Below, one piece after another: positions 1 to 10,507 of a DNA stretch of 64,000 nt. The position numbers and the translations under genes were made by a program. Where the stretch lies: positions 5,146,001 through 5,210,000 of the forward strand of contig NC_068569.1 of NCBI RefSeq assembly GCF_025698545.1. Direction: 5' to 3'. The number at the start of each line of letters is the position of its first letter. Position 1 is the first letter of the stretch. Below the pieces are notes generated by a model. It did not search any database and was not told the origin of the DNA. It worked only from the letters and a program-made list of their open reading frames with translations. Source of the DNA: Gossypium raimondii (lineage: Eukaryota; Streptophyta; Magnoliopsida; Malvales; Malvaceae).

Positions 1-72
1 CAAAAATTTTGACCTAATTTTTTGTCTAGGCCTAATAATCGGGTTTAAAATTTTGTTAGGGCCCAACCCGAC
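1..72. repeat. edge of a GGCCC-rich dispersed repeat
   Basis: The first bases carry the same AGGCCTAA / GGGCCCAACCCGA word pattern as the larger repeat at about 8572-9003. I read it as the end of a member of that dispersed family cut by the window edge. It has no coding capacity. Family name not known to me. Confidence 0.45.
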
Positions 73-850
73 TCATCCAAATATCTATATATTTTATTTT
101 TAATATGTTGTATTTTGTATTAAGTTTATTTTAGTTTTATTTTAGTAAACATGTATTGTCGGTGATTTGTGCTATTCTTATACTTGTGTTTGTAAACTTC
201 TTTTTAGAAAATCCTATAAAATAAAGCCATGTGTTTTTTTTTTTTTTACTTGTGACTATACATGTAATTACTTGTGTTTTATATAAATCATTACAATTAA
301 TTTTTTAAATATAGTTGATAATCGTATTAATTTTTCAATTAATACAAAATTTTCATAAAAAATGTTGAATAAGATAACTATTTATCACTTTCGTTTAAAA
401 TATTAAATTGATTTTTTAAAATATTTTTGAAAAATTGTATACCAAACAACTTTTGATATAAAATAAAATAAAATATTATATTAATAAGATCAAATTTAAG
501 AGATAAATAATTTTAAAAATAAATTTATTTTTATCAAACACATAATTAAGTTCGATATTTAAATTTATTAATATACGAAACAAGTTTTGATATAAATTTA
601 GTACTTACAAATTTGAGTACTAAAAAAATTAACAACTGTTTATCTCATACAAAATTTTGTTTAAATAGAGCTACCTAAATAAAAACGTTTTATTTGTTCA
701 CTTGGAGATTTAAACTCGGGTGGGTTCTATAACTTAATATCTATTGTTTACGTCATTGCTAAAATATTAAAAAATATTGTTTTTTTTATGCTTTTTTATA
801 TAAAATATGAAAAAATATTTTTTTTGAATAAATTTTGTATGTAATTTTAA
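73..850. other. AT-rich intergenic DNA
   Basis: Very AT-rich DNA with homopolymer tracts. I see no open frame, RNA gene or convincing element boundary in it. Confidence 0.6.
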
Positions 851-856
851 AGAAAA

Positions 857-1960
857 ATGACGAAATTAACAAAAATTAATCACAGCAGGAAGGGACAGAA
901 TACAACCCAAATGAACGAGGCTTTTTTATGGTACTCGAAACCTTTGCATTCTTCACTCTCTCAAACGCTTTGTATCTTCTCTCATTTCTCTGCAATGCCA
1001 AGCGATTATTCATCTCCGGGTTTTTCTTTTCAGAAGATGGGGATTCTCAGTTGGACGGTATTTCGGTTGGGATTGATTCTAAAGCGTCGGAAGTTCACTC
1101 TTTCGAGGTCAGACCCTGGAGATGCCAAAAATGATGAGGAGTTAGAAAATGTATTGTCTTTATTGCAAAGTAGAGTTGATGGGTCATTGGATTCAAGTCT
1201 TGATGCAATAGCTTTGGGTTTGCACGAGGGTTTTGTTGTCAAAGTTGCTCAAACACATTTATTATGGGTGAAAATATGATTCGGTTTTCCAAATGGGTAA
1301 TGAAGAAACCAGGGTTGAATCACTTGTCAAGGTTGTGATATTAGGAAGAGGAATGCTTACGTCTATCAAAGCTCTATTGCATTACAATGAATCAAACATA
1401 CTGTTATTATTTCACTATCAAGTCTCCATTACATTACAATGAATCAAACATGCTGTTATTATTTCACTGTCAAAGCTTTATGTATGATTGATCGGGCTTG
1501 GTCTGTATGTGAAAGAATGCTTGATGGGGACAACTTTCCGGATGGTGGGCAAGTGGGAAAGATTATAACTTGGCTTTTGTAAAGGGGGAAAAGCTAAAAA
1601 TGCTCACTTGTTGGTTGAAGAGAAAAACAAGCAGTCGCCCCAATCTTCTATTAATTGTTTCATCAGTTCACTTTGTAAGAGGGATGAAACGTGAAATTAG
1701 CTTTGGAGATGTTGGATATTGCAAAATTTAAGAACTAGACAAGGCTTTGAAGTTTGAAGCTATTGGCTGAGATGAAGCATTTTTTGGGTCCTCCGTACTG
1801 TTGATGAATACAATAAATTGATCCAGTCTCTTTGCTTGTAGGATTTGGATTGGCAAACTACTCGATGGCTTGTATCTCCTTATAAAGGCTGTTAAGGAGC
1901 TGGAAACACAGGAATTGAATAGCAGAGAAGCAATCACTGATGTTTAAATCTCTGCTGATT
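857..1960 (+). pseudogene. degenerate PPR-like gene remnant
   Basis: Fragments in different frames look like a decayed pentatricopeptide-repeat protein. A first fragment (about 1038-1279) reads into a leucine/serine-rich helix. About 1485-1720 holds a run beginning RAWSVCERMLDG and then SSINCFISSLCKRDET, typical of PPR helices. It is broken by a TAA at the end of the first part, by frame changes and by a TGA after RDET. A perfect-looking ~55-bp direct repeat (around 1375-1470) sits inside it. Plant PPR genes are usually intronless and 450-700 residues long, so this is a partial, dead copy. Exact parent gene not recognised. Confidence 0.55.
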
Positions 1961-2055
1961 TTAGGAAATGGATGTACAGTTCTGATATTCAAGCATTTGA
2001 TAGGAATTTAATTTTATACTTAGTATAACTGAATCTTTTCTTATAAATGTTACAA

Positions 2056-2074
2056 ATATATATATATATATATT
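2056..2074. repeat. (AT)n microsatellite
   Basis: Short uninterrupted AT dinucleotide run between the PPR remnant and the 3' end of the IRKI-like gene. Confidence 0.9.
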
Positions 2075-2135
2075 AGCTAATTACAAACTTTTCTACTTGA
2101 AAAACCTCTGGAGAAAAGAATTTGTAGCAAATTAA

Positions 2136-4280
2136 TCAAGCTGCAATTTTATATCTGCATATCACCTTACACTTTAAAACCCTTCCCTGAACATAAAAAC
2201 CTGGCATCACCATGATCTTTACTCGGTTGGGTCCATGAGATTTTTGCCTTTCCATGAGCATATCTTCCATGTAATGTGGATCGAAGGTTGTATTTTCCTC
2301 CACCCTTAAAATCCCCAGTGGAGGATTGAATGAAAACGCAAGCAAATGCAGCAACCATATGCATTTGGCTGCAACAAAGAATGCTTGAAGCAACTGTTGA
2401 GGCCATGGTCTAGTCCAATTCAAGGTTGAAATGATCAAACTCATCTTCTGATCACAAAACTTGCTGAACTCTTCACTGTAGCATTTAGTCCCTGTCCTCA
2501 GCACTTCATTCCAGCTTAGATTTCTAAGCCCAACAAACGATGAGAATTGAGCTTGGCGATTTTGTTGAGGGTCCAGCAGCTTTGGTGACCCATTCTTCTG
2601 AAACACACAGTTCTCAAAGTCCTGGTAGAATGATTGGTTTATAATTGCTTCCAAATGGTATGACACTGCCTTAGAGTACTTGGAATTCAATGAAAGTTTA
2701 TATGGTCGAAGAAGAGAATTCAAATTCTCCATTAAAGTATTATCAGTCTCTTCAATCTGTCCAATAAGTGTTTTGCAGAATTGTTTCACTGACAATCTTG
2801 CTTCCGATACAATCTGCAAGAAACCCTCTGCCATTACCTCCTCACTGACTGGCATCAAGTTTTCTTCATTCCCATCTATGCCTTTCCCCTTCCTAGGATA
2901 ATTTCCTAGCTTTTCATTGATTTGAGAATCCTTTGTTTGCGTTGCTTGCCTCAATGCCTTCTTGAGCTCTTCGCAATACGTTTCCAAATACTCCAGCTTC
3001 TGCTTGAGCTCTCCTAGTGAAGATCTCACCTCAGCAACTTCCATCAAGGCTGCATCTCTACTCTCATTCGCTTCTAACAACTCTTTCTTCAATGTTTCAA
3101 TCGACAATATGCCAGTGTCCTTCAATATTTGAGAAACTTCCTCAGATTCTGTTCGGTTAGGCGAACTCTCATTCTTCTGTTTCTTTTTTAACCGAGGGAA
3201 TAACCGTGAAATCACCCCGCGATTCCTGGGTTGTGATTGAACAGATGAATGGGATTCTGATAGTGGCACAACGGGATCCAAATTCTTGACCGGCCTGGTG
3301 ACATTCTCGGATTCAGATGTTATAACAGCAGGCTTGCATCTATTGCAAGATGATACTGACTTGAAATCCCCCATACTGTTTCTCCTACTTCTAGTGGAGG
3401 GTGATGTTTGTAGGACAGTTATGTGGTTTGCACAAGAGCCAGTGACAGACTTTTGGTCTTCAGCAGGACAAATATGGGATTCTAAGGCAGGAGAAAATCC
3501 CTTTTGCTTATAATCTGATAATCCAGTTTCAGTGCCATATTTATCCCAACTTTCAGATAAAGCTTGGTTATTTGTATGATATCCAGATAGTGGTTCATCT
3601 TCATAACTCTATCAAATATTGCCAAAAGGAAATGAGTAACGATAAGCATAACCATTGACAATGAGGTTAAAATCAACTTAAAGAAAATGTGGAATTTAAC
3701 AAAATTACAAGCAATGAAGAAGAAGAAGAAGAAGAAGAAGAAGAATGAGGCTAAATTTCTTGTGAAAAGGCTCCTACTAATTACTAAGCTAACAATGATC
3801 TAGAGAGTCAACTAGCCAAAACTTATCAAGAGAATTCAACAGGGAAAAGAAAGTCAACATAAACTATATTGATGCTGAAGTTAATTAACTTTTTTAATTA
3901 AATCATAAAACTTAGAATTCAATAAACAAGGCAGGCATCAACTTGATAGCAACAAAGGTTACCAGAAAAAAGATACATAATTTTAGCAACTGATTAAGAA
4001 AAAAGAAAAAAGGATATTAACTTACGGGAGTGAAAACAGGGTAATCTTGAGCAGAGAAAAGAGGAAAAGGGCGTGAAACAGGGGAGGAAGAAGAAGAAGA
4101 AGGGTATCTGAGATTTGGAGGGTAGTTTCCTTGCATGAGAGCTGCATGTAAAGCTCTGAGCTCCACAGCCTTGGCGATGGCGGCTTGTATCTCTTGCCTG
4201 CTAACTTCAACGCCATTGTTATCACTGTGATGGTTTTGAAAGACTTGTGAAACAGTAGCTGCAGAAGCAGCAGCGGCCAT
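2136..4280 (-). CDS. IRK-interacting protein / GIL1-like (DUF641) protein
   Basis: Two-exon gene on the minus strand: exon 1 4280..4026 and exon 2 3608..2136, joined in phase 0. The donor is CCC|GTAAG and the acceptor ATAG|AG. The product is 575 aa. Exon 1 carries the DUF641 hallmark (EIQAAIAKAVELRALHAAL, about residues 28-46). Exon 2 has a basic stretch, a predicted coiled coil (about residues 253-310, beginning SIETLKKELLEA) and the conserved family C-terminus with VKIMVMPGFYV before RYKIAA. Family knowledge: Arabidopsis IRKI binds the receptor kinase IRK, and the related GIL1 acts in phytochrome-dependent loss of gravitropism. The start is the first ATG that begins the MAAAASAA N-terminus. 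Longer upstream frames are 5' leader. The open reading frame that starts at 3374 is only an internal methionine of exon 2. Function is by homology only. Confidence 0.9.
3716..3745. repeat. (GAA)10 microsatellite in the intron of the IRKI-like gene
   Basis: Ten GAA units inside the single intron (3609-4025). It is likely polymorphic. No coding role. Confidence 0.9.
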
Positions 4281-4902
4281 GAATCGAGGATGAAACAGCG
4301 CAGCACAATACACCCAAAGAATAGAAGAAAGGATGAATCTTGTTGTGAATTGGAATGACAGAGAAAGAAGGAAGAGGGTAATGAAGGGTTGGATTTGATT
4401 TGCAGAGTGGAAGATGATATCCAGCTTAGAAACTTGAAGAAGCAGAAAGTAGGAACAAGGAAACAAAGAGACAGAGATGAATGAATGGATGAAAGTGGAG
4501 GAAATAGGGTATTAGAAATCCAATGTGTGCTTTTGTCTTTGTTGACAAAGAATAAATAGATAGAATGAGCGTGAATTGTGAGTGAAAGAGAAAAGAGAGT
4601 AGTAGTAGTAGGCTTCACTCAATGGACTGTATATTTGCCGTTTACAAAAATGCCCTTACTAATTCTATCTATGGTGGTACCACACCACTTCGCTCCTACT
4701 TTGGTTCTAAGTACATTCATCTTCTTACCCAGTTGATAAAAGCCCTTTTTTCTTTTCATGCGTGATAATATTTTATGATTTATGAAAATTATTTTTTTTA
4801 TACTTTTATTATGTTAATAAAGCAAAAACATGAAAACTGTTTTTTTTTTAACTAAAAATTATTAATTTATTAAAATAGTAGATATATATATGATAAATTG
4901 AA

Positions 4903-5593
4903 GGGTAAACTATCATAATAGTCACTTTTGTTTAACTCAGGTTACATTTTAGTCACTTACGTTATCGTATTGTATCATTTTAATCATTGAGCCGTTCATT
5001 GCCATTAATGGTATAACGATAAGCTGATGTGACACGTTAAATAATTATTTTAAATAAAAATTTTAGGTTAATTTATACAAATGGTCCTCTTATTTGTTCA
5101 TTTTGAGCAATTTAAGTTTTTTCTTTTATGTTTTTAACTTTACTTTTTTTCTTTATTTTCCATTATCTTTTGTTTCTCCTTTTGTTTTCCTCTCTTCTCT
5201 ATTTTTTAACGTAATTTTTCTATGTTTTCCATTTGTTAAAACTAGTCCCTATACTTTTATTTGTTTGAACAATTTAATTTTTTTGAGTGAAGCAAGCTTG
5301 TGGACTAGTTTCAACAAATGAAAAACATAAAAAAAAAAAAACTATGTTAGAAGGGAGGAAAACAGAGGGAGAAGCAGAAGAGAATGAAAAAAAAAAGTGA
5401 AAGTTAAAAGAACATAAAAGAAAAAATTAAATTACTCAAAAAGAAAAAATATAGGAACCAATTGTAGAATTTAACCTAAAATTTTCATTTGAAATAATGA
5501 TTTAACGTACCACATCAGCTTACCATTACACTGTTGGCTTAGTGACTAAAACGAAACATTTCAAAACAAAAGTGATTGTTTTGAAATTTACCC
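4903..5593. mobile_element. foldback (long-TIR, MULE-type) element with 9-bp target duplication
   Basis: The left arm starts GGGTAAACTATCATAATAG and the right end, read on the minus strand, starts GGGTAAATTTCAAAACAATC. The arms stay complementary for most of the element (TAGTCACT, AAGCTGATGTG, ACTAGTTT and AACAAATGGAAAACAT blocks occur in both). The element is flanked on both sides by TAAATTGAA (4894-4902 and 5594-5602). A 9-bp duplication and long inverted arms are typical of Mutator-like non-autonomous elements. There is no transposase. The 75-aa frame at 5094 is only part of the T-rich arm. Confidence 0.8.
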
Positions 5594-5602
5594 TAAATTG
5601 AA

Positions 5603-6130
5603 AGTGATTGATTGGTACTTAAGATTAATGGTTGGAATGCAAATCATTGCTCCCTCTCAAGTCTCAACTCAACCTGTCTTCCACTTCCTATTTATCTCTT
5701 TGTTGTGAGTAAGACATTTGAAGTTTATTCTTTAAAATGGAAATACAAATGCAACCAAGTGTCGGAGTGTATTTTCTTTGTTACATAAATTATCAAAGTA
5801 AAAAGAGCTCGTCTGCCTAGCTGTCCAAATGCAATTTTTTGCCTCAAGGCCTACATTATTTACTTTTTAAGCATAAACATAAATAATATATATTTTTATA
5901 AAAATAATCTCTTTTAAAATTATTCAACAAGTGGAGTAATAAAACGTTTATATATAAATCTTATTAAATTTTTTAATTAAAGATTGTAAAAATATAAAAG
6001 ACAAAAAATTCATCCTCTTAATATTAATTATCATTTTACCAATAAATTAATACTTGATTAATCTAATCAGATGTAATAAATAAGATTTGACAAATAAATA
6101 AAAATTAAAACCCATTTCTAAGGAGATTAG
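5603..6130. other. AT-rich intergenic DNA
   Basis: No gene or recognisable element seen. Confidence 0.6.
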
Positions 6131-6139
6131 AACTTACTT

Positions 6140-6735
6140 TGGATAATTTGTTCCATCTTTACTTCAAATTCATCTAAGTCGGCTTAATTCTGAATAATAG
6201 AATTTATAAAGAGATTTCTTTACTCTGAAATAAAATGGAAGCAACTCGAAAAGATAAAAGGTCTTGAATCGAACAGAAAAACTACAATAAAATAATAGCA
6301 CACCAATTGTTTGAGTAAACGCTCTAAAAAATATTCAATAACTTTGAATGAAATGCAAGGTATGATTATAAATGAGGGGAAAACCTCTATTTATAATTGA
6401 GCTCCCCAGATTCAATAGTACAAATTGAATTATATCAACGATTAAAATTAGTGTCTATCTGCAAGATAAAAATCCTAAAAGATTTAAATTTTATTCAATC
6501 TTATCCCTTGATTTACATTAACTACGATAATTCTAGTTTTGTTGGAGTATTCATCGTGGACTTTAATCCACAACTTGTGACACTAGTAGATGCAAATTAT
6601 AAATATGAAAATTTTGTAGATTTAGAGAAAAAATAAAAATAAATTATAAAACAAGGTTGTAATGTTAGGAGATATCTTTCATCAAAGTGAATAGATAGCC
6701 ACTCACCCTTTTTAAAAGGTGAAATCAATGTCTAA
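6140..6735 (-). mobile_element. probable solo LTR or LTR fragment
   Basis: On the minus strand the segment begins TGTTAGACATTG (at 6735) and contains a TATA box (TATAAATAG at 6395-6387) followed by a leader-like stretch, as in a plant copia-type LTR. The right end near 6140 is not clearly defined and I see no internal gag/pol region or second LTR. The 79-aa open frame at 6397-6636 on the plus strand lies inside it and is not a gene in my view. Confidence 0.4.
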
Positions 6736-8030
6736 CACTGGTATACATTTTCTTATTTTTTTATTGTTTGTGTGTACAACATAAACTTGTTATTTGGTCC
6801 ATCTCATAATTGTAAATTGAAAAAAAAAAATTAAAAATTAAAAATCTAAACCGTGAAGACACACATACAACCGTAGCTATTGTATATGATATGACTTGGT
6901 TGAGGTTTGATATTATATTTAGCCACGTATGTTTTCCTTAGCCTCATAATCAAACAAGTACTTTCTCCCTTGCACATGATCGCAGGAGTTTGTAAAGAGT
7001 ACTACTTTCTAAACTCAAATAATTAAAAATGCCCACCAATTTGAGGACCAAATAGCTTAACATCATTTATTTGAACGCATGTGATCAATCACTTTTCCTT
7101 ACATGGCTTAACACTCACTCAAGTTATAGTTGACCTTCCGTCATGCACCACACACACACAAATAAATGGGGGAAAAACAAATCCATCCAAATATATAAAA
7201 TTACCAAGTAAAAGAGTCTGAATGGACGACGAGAGGATGTGAATTCAGCCAGCTGCCAGCTGCAATAGTTGGAGAATAAGGAAAATAGCTTCCTTAATGG
7301 GTAGAGCCTGCCTAGAAGCTCCACCAAGTTGGGGTGGCTGCATTTGAACGAAATGGAAAACAACATCAAACACTTACCAGTCTCGTCTCTCAAGTCAAGA
7401 TACCATCATTTGTGGTGTGGAGCTAAGCCATCGGTGTTGAATTTGAACCACCTAAAATGCGAAATTATGCATTATTTTAAAGTTTGCTTCAATAAGTCCA
7501 TGCTTAATATTACTTTACATCAAATTCCCACTTCACCTTTAACAAAAAAGAAAAGAGCACCGAGTCTCTCAGCAGTGGAACATTCATCTCCAAGTCCTTG
7601 CCACTAAAAGATGACTTCACTTCGGTGAAGCCAAATTCACCAAACAACGACGGTAAAACCCATGCAGCACATTTCCTTACACTTCAAGCCAAAAACTAAG
7701 TGACAGCACATCTTGGAATGGAGTGGAGTGGGTGACTGGATGCTCCAAGACTAGGGTTAATGCAATGTACTCCAAAAATCTCAAAAAAGGCCAAGATACC
7801 TACAAAAGAAATATCAGAGTCTAATTTAGGTGTCATACAAAAAGAAACAAAAGTCATTCAGCTGCAATTATTTTAATTATTACAATGCATTATGTAAGAT
7901 TTTACAACTTATATAATTTAGTGATAGATGCGACTGATAATTGTAAAGCGATTATTACGACTTATGAGTAATGAATTTTCATTTTTGATAAAATATATAT
8001 TTTTTCATAAGTATATAAGAAAATGTATGA
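6736..8030. other. intergenic DNA
   Basis: No supported gene. Small open frames near 7124-7607 lack codon or homology support. Confidence 0.5.
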
Positions 8031-8034
8031 TGAT

Positions 8035-8215
8035 TTTTTGGTCCTTCAACTTTATAAAAAAATTATTTTAGTTCCACATTTAATTTTTTATTTTTTTAAC
8101 CATTGACCTTACATTGTTTGTCAAAGCATCCCAAAATAGATAAAAAGTTAACGTTTGTTAACCTTACTTACGCGGCATCTACATGGTAGCCCACGTTAAC
8201 AATTAATTAATTTTT
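8035..8215. repeat. single arm of a foldback-type repeat
   Basis: The text TTTTTGGTCCTTCAACTTTA ... GCGGCATCTACATGG... resembles the arms of the foldback elements elsewhere in the window (a GGTCCxTxAA start and a CAACGTGG-like inner block). I could not find a convincing inverted partner, so it may be a truncated copy. Confidence 0.35.
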
Positions 8216-8571
8216 TAATTAAAAATATTTTAAAAATAAAAATTAATAAAATTAACATGTGAGGTTGTCTTGTCGTTCATATCGTATCTCATGAACTATG
8301 AACTTTATTGGTGCATAGTATGTTCAACACGTAAAGCTTTTTCAATATACCTTACTCAAACAGATGTTAAGCTCTCTTGATGCATGTACAGGACGTGGAA
8401 TTTCACCAGATTTAGGCAAGTCCAATCGTTGTATGGCTAGAAAGTTGCCTTGTCACTTAAGCAAACCATGATTAAACTTACATGAACGCTCGTAGAGGAT
8501 CGAAAAACCAGCTCTACCTGTAAAGATTCGTCTTCTTTACCATAGGGACGTAAGACTCTTTTGATCCAAAA

Positions 8572-9003
8572 CTAGAGGTGTCCATAGCCGCCCGGCCCGA
8601 CGGCCCGCCCGAAATATCGGAGGGTTCGAGTAAAAATATAGGTTCAAAATATGAGTTTAGGCAAAAAAAAAAGGCCCATTTAGAAAACAGGCTGGACCTC
8701 AGGCACCACTTTTTTGGTCCAGGCTCGGCCCGACCAGCCCGAATTTAATAAAAATATATTTTTTATTTTTATTTTTTAATTTTAAAATATTTTTAAAATA
8801 CTTTTATTTTTTTATTTTTAAAATTATTTTTTGGTGTTTATTAAAAATTGGGTCGGGCCAGGCTGGGCTCGAGCTTAGGATTTTATTCCCGGGCCGAGCC
8901 TGGACAAAATTTTAGGCCCATATTTCAGGTCTGGCCGGACTCAGGCCTAGGAGGCGGGCCGAATGTTTTCTGGGCCCAACCCGGCCGATGAACAACTCTA
9001 TCC
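8572..9003. repeat. GGCCC/CCGGCCCG-rich dispersed repeat
   Basis: It stands out by high local GC in an AT-rich background. It opens with GTGTCCATAGCCGCCCGGCC and closes with GGCCCAACCCGGCCGATGAA, with an AT-rich A/T centre (8745-8840). The halves are roughly complementary around the centre (GGCCCGACCAGCCCG against CGGGCCAGGCTGGGC), so it can fold back. Related fragments lie at 1-72 and near 57585-57725. Such repeats are common in cotton. Class not established. Confidence 0.6.
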
Positions 9004-10507
9004 AAAACTTACCAAACCTCTTTAACCGTAAGACTCCCTATGCAATCATACTTTCACCTTTGTGTAGACCAGTGGCTAAATTAAAATTTTTTTTTGAAGG
9101 AATCGAAATTAAATTGTATATTTTTACAATAATAAAAATATAATTTTACTATTTTAATAATCTATATTTTTATTTTTTAAAAGACTAAATCAATTTTTAT
9201 TATTTTAGAGGTCAAAATATAATTTTACAATTACTAATTTATAAATTTAGAAACTATAAGAAACTTAAATGAAAAATTTTCTATTTAGCACTAGTGTAAA
9301 CAGTAACTCTCCACATTCTTCTCCATTTGCTCCTCATATATTTCAGTAAAAATAATAATTTCTTTTAGATGACTTTATTATAGTTTTACATAATCATATT
9401 CTCACCGCTATGTAGACTGCTAGACTCACATATACACGATGCGAGTGTGAAAGAAAATTATGTAAAATATATTCCCGTATAAAAGCAAATGCATATATTC
9501 AATTTCAGTATTAGACACCTAAAGTGGTGGGGCTTAACTTACCAAGAGGAAAATTGGAAGGGCCAGCAGAGAGCACATACAAACCAAATTAGTTGAAAAT
9601 AAGATGTGAAGCCATTTCGGGACTTTAATTAATGGGAGAAAGGGAAAAAAAAACACACACTAGTAAACAAATTTGAATGAATATCGGTGACGGATGAGAC
9701 GAGTGTCACTAAATGTTCCACGATTGATGCCCGAAAAATGGTAGGCAGGTCCCCCACCCCCATGTCTTGTTCCATCAACTTAATGCCACAACTAATCCAT
9801 AGAAAAAGGTGTGCATACGGTGGAGCATTTGCCACCCATCACACTACTGGATCATACATATATAATAACCAAAAAAAAGTTTTTGTGAAAAATATAATAT
9901 GAAATTTGATAATAAAAAAAAGGATAAAAACAATGTGAAAAAGTAATACAAATTATTAGCGTGTTAAAAAAGTTTTAATGTAAAAGAATTCGAATATTAG
10001 AATATACAAAAGTTAATCCAATTTTAGTTTGGTTATACCCAAACTCAAGATGATACCAATTAGGGGGAATTCGTGAAAAAATTTGAAAGATGAACTTAAA
10101 TAATGTGCATTGGAAAAATGCAAGCATGCGTGGAAACAGGGCCATGGGGAGTTAGATTCGGCAGCAAAATATATGTAAAAAAAAAATCCTACATAAAACA
10201 TAATCATTACACCATAAAAATCATTTGGTTACTATACAGCTAGATCAGTTCATCTACCATAGCATTTATCAATATCTGCTTCAGCTAGCTAGCTTTGAGC
10301 AGAGCTTCTTGCACTTCCAATCCACATAATAAATGCCTCACTGAATATCTTTTTTTTTAATCAAGTTTTTTGAGCGCAAAAGACCGACCTGCTTTGCTAG
10401 CATTCGTATCTGCTTTTCTTTTTGGGAAGTAATATGGTTGTTGTATGCATAAAAACATAATAATCAGTCAAAACAACCACAAAGTTCCCTTTTATTTACT
10501 TTATATA
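9004..10507. other. intergenic DNA downstream of the bHLH gene
   Basis: AT-rich. The 64-71 aa frames at 9629-9902 and 10013-10207 overlap on opposite strands and have no recognisable content. The last few hundred bases probably include the bHLH 3' UTR. Confidence 0.5.

Noticed and set aside
4017-4618. Two long minus-strand frames over the IRKI-like exon 1 and its leader
   Set aside because: One is a shadow frame, the other an upstream extension. The DUF641 N-terminus starts at 4280.
5094-5321. 75-aa Phe/Leu-rich frame that looks like a membrane protein
   Set aside because: It is the T-rich arm of the foldback element.
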